A stretch of DNA of 64,000 nucleotides from Microbacterium bovistercoris (GCF_003387575.1 NZ_QUAB01000040.1:1-64000); one strand, 5' to 3'; shown: positions 1-8,073, counted from the first letter of the stretch. Program-made: numbers and translations. The notes: a model not told the origin generated them from the letters alone.

Positions 1-327
1 GCCGCAGGTGCGGCATCCGCCCCCTTATGCCGGAGCCGGGGATGCGCGAGACCCCGAGTTCTGCGCGAGACCCGCGCCTGGAGCATGGGTCTCGTGCGGG
101 GATGCGGGTTTCGCGTGGAACTCGCGTGGGAGTGAGGGTCTCGTGCAGGATCGCGGGTTTCGCCGGCGGCTAGGCGGGCAGCGCGGCGGCGGCCAGTGAG
201 ACCTCGAGTTCTGGGCGAGACCCGCGGTCAGAACATGGGTCTCGTGCGGGGATGCGGGTTTCGCGTGGATCTCGCGTGGATCTCGCGTGGATCTCGCGCG
301 AGGAGGAGGATCCCGCGGCGGCGCGGG
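1..327. repeat. Non-coding spacer with 150-bp-offset direct repeat and 11-bp triplet
   Basis: No convincing gene is visible here. The spacer lies beyond the stop codon of the leftward LacI gene. A 36-base block starting CATGGGTCTCGTGCGG is identical at 84-119 and 234-269, inside a longer imperfect copy pair (about 56-130 and 206-280) offset by exactly 150 bases. The second copy runs into three head-to-tail units of GGATCTCGCGT starting at 267, 278 and 289. The open frames across this area read through the repeats and look like GC-rich shadows. Confidence 0.7.
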
Positions 328-1353
328 CTACGCGCGCGGCGCCGCCGTGGACGAGCGGATGACGAGCTCCGGATGCAGGTCGAGGGCACTCGTGTCGTCG
401 CGGCCCTCGATGTGCGCGATCAGGCGCTGCGCGGCGGCGCGGCCCATGCCCTCGAACGGCTGACGCACGGTCGTCAGCGCCGGCGAGGCGAACGCGGCCA
501 GCGCGATGTCGTCGACGCTGACCACCGAGACGTCCTCGGGCACCCGGCGCCCGGCCTCGTGCAGGGCGCGGATCAGCCCGAACGCCATCTCGTCGCTCGA
601 GACGAACACCGCCGTGGCATCCGGGATCGCGGCGATCGTGCGGCCGGCGCGGTACCCGGACTCGGGAGTCCAATCGCCGGGGATGACCGGCGGCGGCGTG
701 ATGCCGCGCTCGGTGAGCACCTGCTCCCAGGTCTCGCGGCGCTGGCGGGACTCGATCCAGTAGTCGTCGGCAGGGACGTGCCAGACGGTGCGGTGCCCGA
801 GATCGAGCAGGTGCTCGACGGCCAGCCGGGCGATCGCGTGCTGGTCGACGATGAGCGGCGCGTCCATGTCGAGCGACGCACGCTCGGTGCGCGTCGACGG
901 CGTGCGCTCGGTGCGCATCCGCATCGCCGGGGAGTCCAGCTCGACCGGCAGGCCGAGCACGATGCCCTCGGCCCCCTGCCGCTCCAGACGGTCGAACGCC
1001 TGCACGAACGCTTCGGTCGAGGCATGGTCGGGGACCGCAGCCATCGTGACGGTGTAGCCGTTCGCCGCCGCGGCCTGCTCGACGCCGGCGGCCAGCGCGG
1101 CGGAGGAGTAGCGGTCGGTCGAGACCAGGATCATCCCGAGGATGCGGGTGCGTCCCGATGCCAGAGACGCGGCGGCGGCATGGATGCGGTACCCCAGCGA
1201 CTCGACGGCGGCGTGCACGCGCCGGGCGGTCTCGGGGCGCACGTTCTGATTGCCGGAGAGCACGCGCGAGACGGTCTGCGCACTGACGCCCGCGGCACGC
1301 GCGACATCGAGCTGGTTCGGGGCGCGGTCTGCGCTCGGGCGACGGGGCGACAT
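328..1353 (-). CDS. LacI-family transcriptional regulator (sugar-responsive repressor)
   Basis: A 341-residue LacI/GalR protein. The N-terminal helix-turn-helix reads DVARAAGVSAQTVSRVLSG (about residues 16-34), followed by a hinge-type SLASGRTRILG and a periplasmic-binding-like effector domain ending in VPEDVSVVSVDDIALAAF. The start is ATG at 1353 (MSPRRPSAD) because upstream in-frame residues do not belong to the family and would run into the divergent promoter. It is divergent from the GH35 beta-galactosidase gene, with 98 bases between starts, so it probably represses that gene and responds to a galactoside. The effector itself is not deducible. Confidence 0.9.
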   Translation of the reverse strand: MSPRRPSADRAPNQLDVARAAGVSAQTVSRVLSGNQNVRPETARRVHAAVESLGYRIHAAAASLASGRTRILGMILVSTDRYSSAALAAGVEQAAAANGYTVTMAAVPDHASTEAFVQAFDRLERQGAEGIVLGLPVELDSPAMRMRTERTPSTRTERASLDMDAPLIVDQHAIARLAVEHLLDLGHRTVWHVPADDYWIESRQRRETWEQVLTERGITPPPVIPGDWTPESGYRAGRTIAAIPDATAVFVSSDEMAFGLIRALHEAGRRVPEDVSVVSVDDIALAAFASPALTTVRQPFEGMGRAAAQRLIAHIEGRDDTSALDLHPELVIRSSTAAPRA

Positions 1354-1414
1354 GGAGCAATGGTAGCGTTCCGCCCGCGTCAGACCGCGGATCACCGGGA
1401 CATCGTGTGCGAGA

Positions 1415-1430
1415 ATGTGAACGCAAACAT
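1415..1430. promoter_or_regulatory. Candidate LacI-family operator between lacI-type gene and GH35 gene
   Basis: The 16-base sequence ATGTGAACGCAAACAT has perfect ATGT/ACAT arms around a central CG, the usual dyad layout of LacI/GalR operators. It lies 22 bases upstream of the GH35 start and inside the shared divergent promoter region. The regulator assignment is by proximity. Confidence 0.5.
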
Positions 1431-1451
1431 CATCGGGATTCAGGAGACGTC

Positions 1452-3224
1452 TTGACCAGTTCCGCACCCTCGCTCACCTGGCGCGACGGCCAGATCCTCC
1501 GCGACGCACAGCCGCACCGCATCCTGTCCGGGGCTGTGCACTACTTCCGCATCCACCCCGACCAGTGGGAGGACCGGCTGCGCCGCCTCGCGGCGATGGG
1601 CGCGAACACCGTCGACACCTACATCGCCTGGAACTTCCACGAGCGCGTCGAGGGCGAGTACGACTTCGAGGGCTGGCGCGACGTCGCCCGGTTCATCCGC
1701 ATCGCCGGCGAGGTGGGGCTGGACGTCTTCGTGCGCCCCAGCCCGTACATCTGCGCCGAGTGGTCGAACGGCGGCATCCCGTTCTGGCTGTCCGGCCGGG
1801 TGCGCGCACTGCGGACCTCTGATCCCTCCTTCCTCGCTGCCGTGGACGCCTGGTACGACGCGCTGATCCCGCAGCTCGAGCCGCTGCAGGCCGTGCACGG
1901 CGGCCCGATCCGGCTGATCCAGGTCGAGAACGAGTACGGCTCCTTCGGATCGGATGCCGCATACCTGACGCACCTGCGCGACGGCCTGCGCTCGCGGGGC
2001 ATGGTCGAGATGCTCACCACCGCAGACGGCACCCTGCCCGACATGGTGCGGAACGGCAGCGTCGACGGTGCGATGGGCACCTTCACCTTCGGCACCGGCG
2101 TGCAGGACGCGGTGGCGCTGCTTCGCTGTGACCATCACCTGATGTGCAGCGAACTCTGGGGCGGTTGGTTCGACCACTGGGGCGAGCAGCACCACGTGCG
2201 CTCGGCCGACAGCATGATCTCCACCGTGCAGGAACTGCTCGACGAGGCCGGGTCGGTCAGCATCTACATGGCGCACGGCGGCACGAACTTCGGGCTGTGG
2301 GCCGGCGCGAACCATGACGGGGTGATCCAGCCCACGATCACGTCCTACGACTCGGATGCGCCGATCGGCGAGGACGGCACGGTGAACGACAAGTTCCACG
2401 CGCTGCGTGCGGCGTTCGCCCCGTTCCACTCCTCGCCGCTGCCGCCGGTTCCGGATGCCCCGAAGCGGCAGTCCGCGGCATCCGCTGGGCTGACGCCGAT
2501 GACCTCGCTGCTCGACGTGGTGCGCGCTCAGCCGGTGGTGGCGACGGCGGCGCAGCCGCTGAGCTTCGAGGAGCTCGGCGCCGAGGACGGGATCGTCGCC
2601 TACTCGTCCGAGGTGAGCTTCCCGGCTTCGTCGACCCTGCGCATCCTGGAGCTGCGCGACCGGGCGACCGTGTTCCTCGACGGCGAGCGGCTCGGCACGA
2701 TCGAGCACGACGGCGCACAGGAGCTGGCGCTTCCGGCCGAGGGCGGCTCCGGGACTCTGACCATCGTGGTCGAGAGCCTCGGACGCATCAATTACGGCGC
2801 GTACACCGGGCAGCACAAGGGCATCCTCGGCGGCGTGCTCATCGGCCGTCGGTACGCGCATGGGTGGGAGCACCGGATCGTGCCGCAGACGGCGCCCTCT
2901 ACCGCCCCGGCTCCTGAGCGAGGAGCGCAGCGAGGAGACGAAGGACGCACCGACGGTCTCGCCCTCGCGACCTTCGATGTCACAGAGCCGGCCGATGCCT
3001 GGCTCGCCTTCCCCGGCGGCGCCAAGGGCATGGTCTGGCTGAACGGCTTCCTGCTCGGCAAGTACTGGGAGCGCGGCCCGCAGGTCACGCTCTACGCGCC
3101 CGGACCGCTGTGGCGCGAGGGCCGCAACGAGATCGTCGTGCTCGACACCGACCGGCTCGGCGCGACGGTCGAGATCCGCGAGCAGCCCGACTTCGGCGCA
3201 TCCGAGGAGTTCATCGGCGCGTAG
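1452..3224 (+). CDS. GH35 family beta-galactosidase
   Basis: About 590 residues, similar in length to bacterial single-chain GH35 enzymes. It hydrolyses terminal beta-galactosides. The N-terminal barrel starts LSGAVHYFRIHPDQWEDRL. The acid/base is in QVENEYGSFG (Glu161) and the nucleophile in CSELWGGWFDHWG (Glu234). C-terminal beta-sandwich segments end in a jelly-roll with FPGGAKGMVWLNGFLLGKYW. No signal peptide is visible, so it is probably cytoplasmic. The start is TTG at 1452, preceded by AGGAG at 1442-1446; the ATG at 1407 lacks a ribosome site. Residues encoded by 2911-2950 (APERGAQRGDEGR) derive from a dispersed repeat inserted in frame between beta domains. Confidence 0.88.
   Translation: MTSSAPSLTWRDGQILRDAQPHRILSGAVHYFRIHPDQWEDRLRRLAAMGANTVDTYIAWNFHERVEGEYDFEGWRDVARFIRIAGEVGLDVFVRPSPYICAEWSNGGIPFWLSGRVRALRTSDPSFLAAVDAWYDALIPQLEPLQAVHGGPIRLIQVENEYGSFGSDAAYLTHLRDGLRSRGMVEMLTTADGTLPDMVRNGSVDGAMGTFTFGTGVQDAVALLRCDHHLMCSELWGGWFDHWGEQHHVRSADSMISTVQELLDEAGSVSIYMAHGGTNFGLWAGANHDGVIQPTITSYDSDAPIGEDGTVNDKFHALRAAFAPFHSSPLPPVPDAPKRQSAASAGLTPMTSLLDVVRAQPVVATAAQPLSFEELGAEDGIVAYSSEVSFPASSTLRILELRDRATVFLDGERLGTIEHDGAQELALPAEGGSGTLTIVVESLGRINYGAYTGQHKGILGGVLIGRRYAHGWEHRIVPQTAPSTAPAPERGAQRGDEGRTDGLALATFDVTEPADAWLAFPGGAKGMVWLNGFLLGKYWERGPQVTLYAPGPLWREGRNEIVVLDTDRLGATVEIREQPDFGASEEFIGA
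2911..2950 (+). repeat. Family-B dispersed repeat inside the GH35 coding sequence
   Basis: The DNA here, CTCCTGAGCGAGGAGCGCAG followed by CGAGGAGACGAAGGACG, is a variant of the TGAGCGAGCGAAGCGAGACGA repeat seen at six places in this window. It is read in frame as APERGAQRGDEGR and interrupts an otherwise family-like stretch between the accessory domains. Confidence 0.6.
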
Positions 3225-3248
3225 CGCCGCGGCATCCGGTGTGTTTTC

Positions 3249-3451
3249 GACCGCGCGGGTGTTCGGTTGTCAGCGGATGCCAGATGCGTTTTCGACCGCG
3301 CGGTCGAAAACGCAGGCGCCCGGGTGCTGTCGGCTGCGCTTTCGACCACGCGGGTGTTCGGTTGCCCGCGGATGCCAGATGCGTTTTCGACCGCGCGGTC
3401 GATTTCGCAGGCGCCCGGGTGCTGCCGGCTGCATTTCCGACCACGCGAGTG
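3249..3451. repeat. 95-bp tandem repeat with a 28-bp perfect palindrome
   Basis: Units start at 3249, 3344 and 3439 (a truncated third copy), so the period is exactly 95 bases. Each unit begins GACCRCGCGGGTGTTCGG and contains a palindrome built on GCGTTTTCGACCGC. The first copy, 3286-3313, is a perfect 28-base palindrome; the second is decayed on one arm (GATTTCGC). It occupies the convergent 3' gap between the GH35 and deoD-fragment genes, so it may act as a bidirectional terminator or a mobile palindromic element. Nothing else is seen in 3225-3516. Confidence 0.75.
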
Positions 3452-3516
3452 TGCTGCGGATGCCGCCGGCCGGGCGCAGGATCGGCCGCATCCATACTGC
3501 CGAGAACTCCCGCGGA

Positions 3517-3798
3517 TCAGGCCGTCGCGGCGCGCAGCGCGATCTCGACCATGTCGCCGAAGGTCTGCTCGCGCTCCTGCGCAGTGGTCTGCTCGTGTGT
3601 GACCAGGTGATCCGAGACCGTGCAGATGCTCAGTGCGCGACGCTCGCGGTAGGCGGCCAGCGTGTACAGCGCGCTGGTCTCCATCTCGGCGCCGTCGAGG
3701 AAGGTCTCGGCGATCCACTTCGCTCGCAGCGGGTCCCCGGGGAACAGGACGACGGAGGCGATCTCGCCCGGGGCGGCGGCGATGTGCGGAGTACTCAT
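3517..3798 (-). pseudogene. deoD: DeoD-type purine nucleoside phosphorylase with internal in-frame deletion
   Basis: The 93-residue product matches both ends of DeoD but lacks the middle. Residues 1-35 are the DeoD N-terminus, with [15 protein letters not shown] (phosphate-binding region). The next residue begins the C-terminal part, [15 protein letters not shown] and [15 protein letters not shown] normal DeoD is about 235 residues, so roughly 140 are missing, cleanly and in frame. The EME ribose-binding motif and the SD catalytic motif remain, but the core sheet and most of the trimer/hexamer interface are gone, so phosphorolysis is not expected. It is divergent from the riboswitch-controlled AICAR formyltransferase. 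A sequencing or assembly collapse is the main alternative. Confidence 0.8.
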
Positions 3799-3820
3799 CC
3801 CGCCAGGCATCCGCGCTGTA

Positions 3821-3910
3821 GCCTGGACCAGCGACTGGCGAGGCCGGGTGACCGGCGGGGAGCGTGGAGTACGGCATCGACCGCCTGGGTGCCCATCGGA
3901 ACGATGGGAG
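3821..3910 (+). ncRNA. ZTP (pfl) riboswitch with ribosome-site-sequestering hairpin
   Basis: The stretch contains the hallmarks of the pfl/ZTP riboswitch in order: GACTGGCG (3833-3840), a G/C hairpin with GGGTGACC, CGGGGAGCGTGG (3856-3867) and the near-invariant CCGCCTGGGT (3881-3890). It is followed by a perfect 7-bp hairpin CCCATCG-GAA-CGATGGG (3892-3908). The 3' arm of that hairpin overlaps the GGGAG ribosome site (3906-3910) of the downstream gene. Known ZTP riboswitches sense Z nucleotides, which accumulate when 10-formyl-THF is short, and turn on purine or one-carbon genes. Control at the level of translation is inferred from the hairpin. Confidence 0.85.
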
Positions 3911-3915
3911 CACAC

Positions 3916-5031
3916 ATGCGCTACGGGATGAATCCGCACCAGGCCGCCGAGGTCACCGGGGGACCGAGGGTCCTGAACGGCGAGCCGTCGATGATCAACT
4001 ACCTGGATGCGCTGAACGCGTCCGCGCTGGTGCGTGAGGCCGATGCCGCGACGGGGCTGCCCGCGGCGGCATCCTTCAAGCACGTCTCGCCGGCCGGCGC
4101 CGCGGTCGCCGGAACGATCGACGACGTGGCATCCGAGACCTGGCGGATCTCAGACGAGGGCGGCCTGATCTCGGCCTACGTGCGCGCCCGCGACGCCGAC
4201 CCGAAATCGTCGTTCGGCGACGTGGTCGCACTGTCGCGCCCGGTCGATGTGGCGACAGCCGAGTTCCTGCGCAGCGTGATCTGCGACGCCGTGATCGCGC
4301 CCGGGTACGAGGACGGCGCCGTCGAGGTGCTCAGCGAGAAGCGCGCCGGCCGGTTCCTCGTCTTCGAGGCGGATGCCGCGGAGCCGCCGCGCCGAGAGCG
4401 CCGCGACCTGCTCGGCGCCGTGCTCGAGCAGGACCGGGATGCCGCCGACGTCGCGGCCGCGCTGCCGGACGGTCTGCTCGACGAGGCCGGCCGTCGCGAC
4501 GCGCTGCTCGGCATGGTCGCCGCGCGATACACGCAGTCGAACTCGGTCGTGCTCGTGCGCGATGGAGCTGCGGTCGGCATCGGCGCGGGGCAGCAGAACC
4601 GTGTCGACTGCGTGCGGCTCGCGGGGGCGAAGGCGCGGGTGTGGTGGCTGCGTCGGCACGCGTTCGTGCGTGAACTGCCCGAGGTCGCCGGCATGCGCAG
4701 GCAGGACCGGCTGAACTGGCAGATCCGCTTCGCCGGCGAAGAGATGACCCGGGCGCAGCGCGCGGAGTTCGCGGAGCTGTTCGGCGCCGAGGCATCCGAT
4801 CGGTACGCGGATGCCGGATGGCGCGACGCCTGGTGCGCGGACATCACGGGCGTGACCCTGGTGTCGGACGGGTTCCTGCCGTTCCGTGACAACGTCGATC
4901 ACGCTGCGGAGTTCGGCGTCTCGACGATCGTCGAGCCCGGCGGATCGACGCGGACGGATGAGGTCGCCGCGGCCGCCGCCGAGCACGGCATCTCGCATGT
5001 GCAGACCGGCCTGCGGCTGTTCCGGCACTGA
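3916..5031 (+). CDS. Standalone AICAR formyltransferase (PurH C-terminal domain only)
   Basis: 371 residues covering only the AICAR transformylase half of PurH. It transfers a formyl group from 10-formyl-THF to AICAR in purine synthesis. The family motifs are present: RYGMNPHQ at the very N-terminus, [11 protein letters not shown] with the catalytic Lys55-His56 pair, [24 protein letters not shown] and a C-terminal [19 protein letters not shown]. The N-terminal IMP cyclohydrolase domain is absent and no remnant is visible upstream. The start at 3916 is set by GGGAG at 3906-3910 and by the domain boundary. It sits directly behind a ZTP riboswitch. A full bifunctional PurH probably exists elsewhere, making this a conditional paralogue. 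Confidence 0.9.
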   Translation: MRYGMNPHQAAEVTGGPRVLNGEPSMINYLDALNASALVREADAATGLPAAASFKHVSPAGAAVAGTIDDVASETWRISDEGGLISAYVRARDADPKSSFGDVVALSRPVDVATAEFLRSVICDAVIAPGYEDGAVEVLSEKRAGRFLVFEADAAEPPRRERRDLLGAVLEQDRDAADVAAALPDGLLDEAGRRDALLGMVAARYTQSNSVVLVRDGAAVGIGAGQQNRVDCVRLAGAKARVWWLRRHAFVRELPEVAGMRRQDRLNWQIRFAGEEMTRAQRAEFAELFGAEASDRYADAGWRDAWCADITGVTLVSDGFLPFRDNVDHAAEFGVSTIVEPGGSTRTDEVAAAAAEHGISHVQTGLRLFRH

Positions 5032-5100
5032 CACGGCGAGTGCGCACGGGAGCGGAGCGGCGCGGCCGCGAACGTCGGCGGCGGATGGTTCGATGGGGGC

Positions 5101-6186
5101 ATGAACGGGCGGGTGCGGGACTGGGCCGAGAAGGAGCGGGCGCTGCGCGAGCAGGACCGCGGGCTGTGGGTCACGGCCGCATCCTTCGTCCTCGGTGCCG
5201 CGCTCGGCACGTTGCTGCTCCTCGGCCCGCCGCGACCGCTCGCCGGCCCCGGCTCGATCATGATGCCGGCCGCGCTCGTCGCCGGCGCGATCGCCGCTGC
5301 AGCCTTCGCCGTCAGCACCCTGATGCACCGCCGTGGTGAGACCTCTGGGATGCCGCGCTGGCAGACCGTCGTGTCGGACGTGTCCTCCGTCGCCGTGACG
5401 ATCGCGTTCGGCGGGGTGACCGCGCTCGGCACGCTGCTCGCCGCCGAGGTCTTCGCGAACGGACTGCAGGGGATCTCGCTCGCGCCGCTCGCCGGTGGCA
5501 TCTTCACCGGCGTCGCCTCCGCGGTGGGCGGACGACTGGCGTTCGCCGCCGGAGTCGATCTGCGCACCGTCGATCTCGCGGCGCTGCTGTTCGGGTTCCT
5601 CATCATCGGCACGATGTTCGCGATGATCACGGCCGTCGACCCGCGCTGGTGGGAGCACAACTTCTCGCAGCTCGGCGGAGGGGAGGGCGCCTGGGCCTTC
5701 AACGGCACGCTCGTGGTCGCAGGGCTCCTGATCGCCACGGTCGGCTCGTACGTCGGCCGCGACCTGCACCGCCTGCTCGGCGACGGAGCGCTGCGGCGCA
5801 TCGCCCTCGTCGTGATCGCCTGGGTGCTGTCGGGCGCGGCGCTCGCCGCGGTGGGCCTGCTCCCGATCACACAGGTGCCGGCCGCGCACTTCGTCGCCGC
5901 GACCGCCGCGCTGGTGCTGTTCGTGGTCGCTGCCGTGGTGACGGCCGTGGTGCTGCCGCCGGAATGCTCGCGCACGCTGCGCGCCACCACCGTCGCCGTC
6001 GTCGCCGTGGTGATCCTGGTCGTCGTGCTGTCGTTCGCGGTGCGGCTGTTCACCATCACCGCGCTCGAGGCGATCGTCGTCGGCCTCGCACTGCTGTGGA
6101 TGTCGACGCTCGTGCGCCTGCTCGCGATCCTCGCACCCGATGTGTCGCGCCCGTCCGAGGTGCGCTCCCCGCTGCGCGTGCTCTGA
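5101..6186 (+). CDS. DUF998-like multi-pass membrane protein
   Basis: 361 residues with about eight to ten hydrophobic segments spread over the whole length after a charged N-terminus (MNGRVRDWAEKERALREQDR). The segment WWEHNFSQLGGG followed by AFNGTLVVAGLLIATVG resembles the signature of DUF998 proteins, whose function is unknown. The start at 5101 has a G-rich ribosome site (GGGGGC) just upstream. It is convergent with the DNA alkylation repair gene, whose end is 9 bases away. No partner genes suggest a role. Confidence 0.6.
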   Translation: MNGRVRDWAEKERALREQDRGLWVTAASFVLGAALGTLLLLGPPRPLAGPGSIMMPAALVAGAIAAAAFAVSTLMHRRGETSGMPRWQTVVSDVSSVAVTIAFGGVTALGTLLAAEVFANGLQGISLAPLAGGIFTGVASAVGGRLAFAAGVDLRTVDLAALLFGFLIIGTMFAMITAVDPRWWEHNFSQLGGGEGAWAFNGTLVVAGLLIATVGSYVGRDLHRLLGDGALRRIALVVIAWVLSGAALAAVGLLPITQVPAAHFVAATAALVLFVVAAVVTAVVLPPECSRTLRATTVAVVAVVILVVVLSFAVRLFTITALEAIVVGLALLWMSTLVRLLAILAPDVSRPSEVRSPLRVL

Positions 6187-6195
6187 CGGAGAGGC

Positions 6196-6864
6196 TCAGC
6201 CCTCGCGGCGGCGGACGATCTCGGCGATCCAGCTCGGGGCGAACGGGCTCGTGCAGCCGGGCGCAGTGGGGTAGTCGGCGAGCACCTGCAGGCGGTCCCC
6301 GATCTCGACGGCGCGTTCGCGCCGCGAGCGGTCGTAGATGCCGATGTTGGCGAGGGTCTCGTTCATCGCCCACTGCAGGCGCTCGGGAGCATCCTTCATC
6401 TCCCGCTCGATCTGGTCGAGCAGGGCGTCGAGGTCCAGGCCGTCAGGATTCTTCATCACGCGCGCAGAGGTCAGCGACCAGGCGGATGCCGCCACATCCG
6501 GATCGGCGTCGTCGAACCAGCGCAGCCGCATCTCCTCGGCCAGAGGGGACTTCTTCACGATGTAGTTGACGAGCCAATCCGACACCTTCGGACCGTTCGC
6601 CTCGCGCATCATGCGGTCGAGGTCGTCGGCCGAGAACTCCTTCGGCTTCACGATCAGCAGCGCGACCAGGCGGGCCGCCGTGTCGCCAGTCGCCCAGAGC
6701 TCGCGCGACAGCTGCGGCGAGGTGCCCGCGGCCTTCGCGACCGCGCGCAGCTTCGTGAGGTTCACACCGTGATCGTCGCCGTGCCGCTCGTTGACCGCGC
6801 GCATCTTCGGGTCTTCGAGGGCGGCGAGCTCCGCTCGCACGCTGTCGACCGTCGCATCCGTCAT
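6196..6864 (-). CDS. DNA alkylation repair protein, AlkD-like HEAT-repeat family
   Basis: 222 residues, the usual size for AlkD-type proteins. The start MTDATVDSVRAELAALEDPK and helical repeats containing GVNLTKLRAVAKAAG, VSDWLVNYIVKKSPL and MNETLANIG fit the DNA alkylation repair (HEAT-like) family. AlkD enzymes excise N3- and N7-alkylated purines. I cannot confirm the catalytic Trp/Asp set by eye, and many actinobacterial members have unproven activity. It is monocistronic, with a family-A repeat upstream. Confidence 0.8.
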   Translation of the reverse strand: MTDATVDSVRAELAALEDPKMRAVNERHGDDHGVNLTKLRAVAKAAGTSPQLSRELWATGDTAARLVALLIVKPKEFSADDLDRMMREANGPKVSDWLVNYIVKKSPLAEEMRLRWFDDADPDVAASAWSLTSARVMKNPDGLDLDALLDQIEREMKDAPERLQWAMNETLANIGIYDRSRRERAVEIGDRLQVLADYPTAPGCTSPFAPSWIAEIVRRREG

Positions 6865-6896
6865 GCCGCCAGCCTACGTCGGCGCCTCGCCAAAGG

Positions 6897-6958
6897 GCTC
6901 CGGTCTCACTCGTTGCGGGTGTTTCGCCGGGCGGACCCGCATCCGTTGGGACCGGAGC
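6897..6958. repeat. Family-A palindromic intergenic repeat, copy 1
   Basis: A nested inverted repeat: outer arms GCTCCGGT/ACCGGAGC and inner arms TGCGGGT/ACCCGCA. It lies just after the 3' end of the histidine kinase gene (leftward). Near-identical elements are at 30082-30174 and 52802-52860, and a variant is at 53936-53997. Confidence 0.75.
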
Positions 6959-6987
6959 GAGGAGGAGGGAGCATCAGAGGCGCACCG

Positions 6988-8073
6988 TCAGGCGGGCAGG
7001 CGCACTGTCACGACGAGGCCGCCGTCGGCGAGCGGGGCCAGTGACAGCTCGCCGGCGTGCGCGCGGACGATGGATGCCACGATCGCCAGCCCGAGGCCCA
7101 CGCCGTCGCCGTGCTCGGTCGTGCGGGCGCCGCGGTGGAACGGCTCGGTCAGATGCTCGACATCCTGATCCGAGAGCCGTGCGCCGTCGTTGCCGACCAC
7201 CAGCTCGGCCACCCCCGCAGACGTGGATGTGCGCACCGCGACCCCGCCACCGGACGGCCGGTTGTGCACGATCGCGTTGTGCACCAGGTTCGTCGCGAGC
7301 TGCTGCAGCAGCGCCGGCGACCCTGCCGTCTCCGCCGACGACAGCTCGGTGTCGAAATGCACGCCACGGGTCGCCGCCAAGGGCGCGAGGGTCTCCACGG
7401 CATCCTCGGCCAGCAGGGCGAGGTCCACCGGCTCGCTCTCGCGCACGCCGCGCTCGGCACGGGAGAGCACCAGCAGCGACTCGGTCAGTCCGATCGCTCG
7501 GGTGTTCACCGCAGCCAGCCGATCGATCAGCTCCGCACGATCGATCGAGGGGTCGGCGTCCGCGACCTCCAGCATCGTCCGCGTGATCGCCAGCGGCGTT
7601 CGGAGCTCATGCGAGGCGTTCGCCGCGAAACGCTGCTGCTCGCCGACGTGCCGCTCCAGCTCCGCCAGCATCCGGTCGAAGGCGTCCGCGAGGTCGGTGA
7701 ACTCGTCGCCGCGCCCTGGCAGCGAGACGCGATGCGACAGGGAACCCTCCGCCGCGAGCCCCGCCGCGTCGTGCAGTCGCTCCAGCGGGCGCAGCATCCG
7801 TCCTGCCAGGAGCCAGCCGCCGACCAGCCCGCACACGACCAGCAGAACGAACATCGCGACCGTCGGCGGCGTGAACGCGCGCACCAGATCGCCCTGGGTC
7901 GGCACGACGCGCGGGCGCCCGTCGGATCCCTGCATCCACCCGGATCCGTCGGGCACGTACCGCAGCAGGAAGAGCCAGACCACGGTCAGCAGCGCCGCAC
8001 CGGTCAGCACGATGACGGCGGCGTAGCTCAGCGCGAGCCGCGCCCGCACCGACATCCCGCGGCTATGGGGCAT
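6988..8073 (-). CDS. Sensor histidine kinase next to VanY-like peptidase
   Basis: 361 residues. Two membrane segments (about 11-38 and 71-91) flank a short extracellular loop with DGSGWMQGSDGRPR. A HAMP domain follows, then HisKA with ASHELRTPLA (phospho-acceptor His155) and an ATPase domain with NLVHNAIVHN (N box) and GDGVGLGLAI (G box). It partners the OmpR-type regulator whose gene precedes it and overlaps its start by 11 bases. The adjacent D,D-carboxypeptidase suggests cell-envelope stress or glycopeptide sensing, as in VanRS-type systems; this is inference from context. An alternative start is Met7. Confidence 0.88.
   Translation of the reverse strand: MPHSRGMSVRARLALSYAAVIVLTGAALLTVVWLFLLRYVPDGSGWMQGSDGRPRVVPTQGDLVRAFTPPTVAMFVLLVVCGLVGGWLLAGRMLRPLERLHDAAGLAAEGSLSHRVSLPGRGDEFTDLADAFDRMLAELERHVGEQQRFAANASHELRTPLAITRTMLEVADADPSIDRAELIDRLAAVNTRAIGLTESLLVLSRAERGVRESEPVDLALLAEDAVETLAPLAATRGVHFDTELSSAETAGSPALLQQLATNLVHNAIVHNRPSGGGVAVRTSTSAGVAELVVGNDGARLSDQDVEHLTEPFHRGARTTEHGDGVGLGLAIVASIVRAHAGELSLAPLADGGLVVTVRLPA

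Noticed and set aside
3249..3451. Possible short CRISPR-like array
   Set aside because: The repeating unit is 95 bases with no short repeat/variable spacer pattern; units are nearly identical over their whole length, and no cas gene is present.
3241..5031. A longer AICAR formyltransferase starting near 3241
   Set aside because: The extra 225 residues read through the tandem repeat, the deoD fragment on the other strand and the riboswitch, and show no cyclohydrolase similarity.
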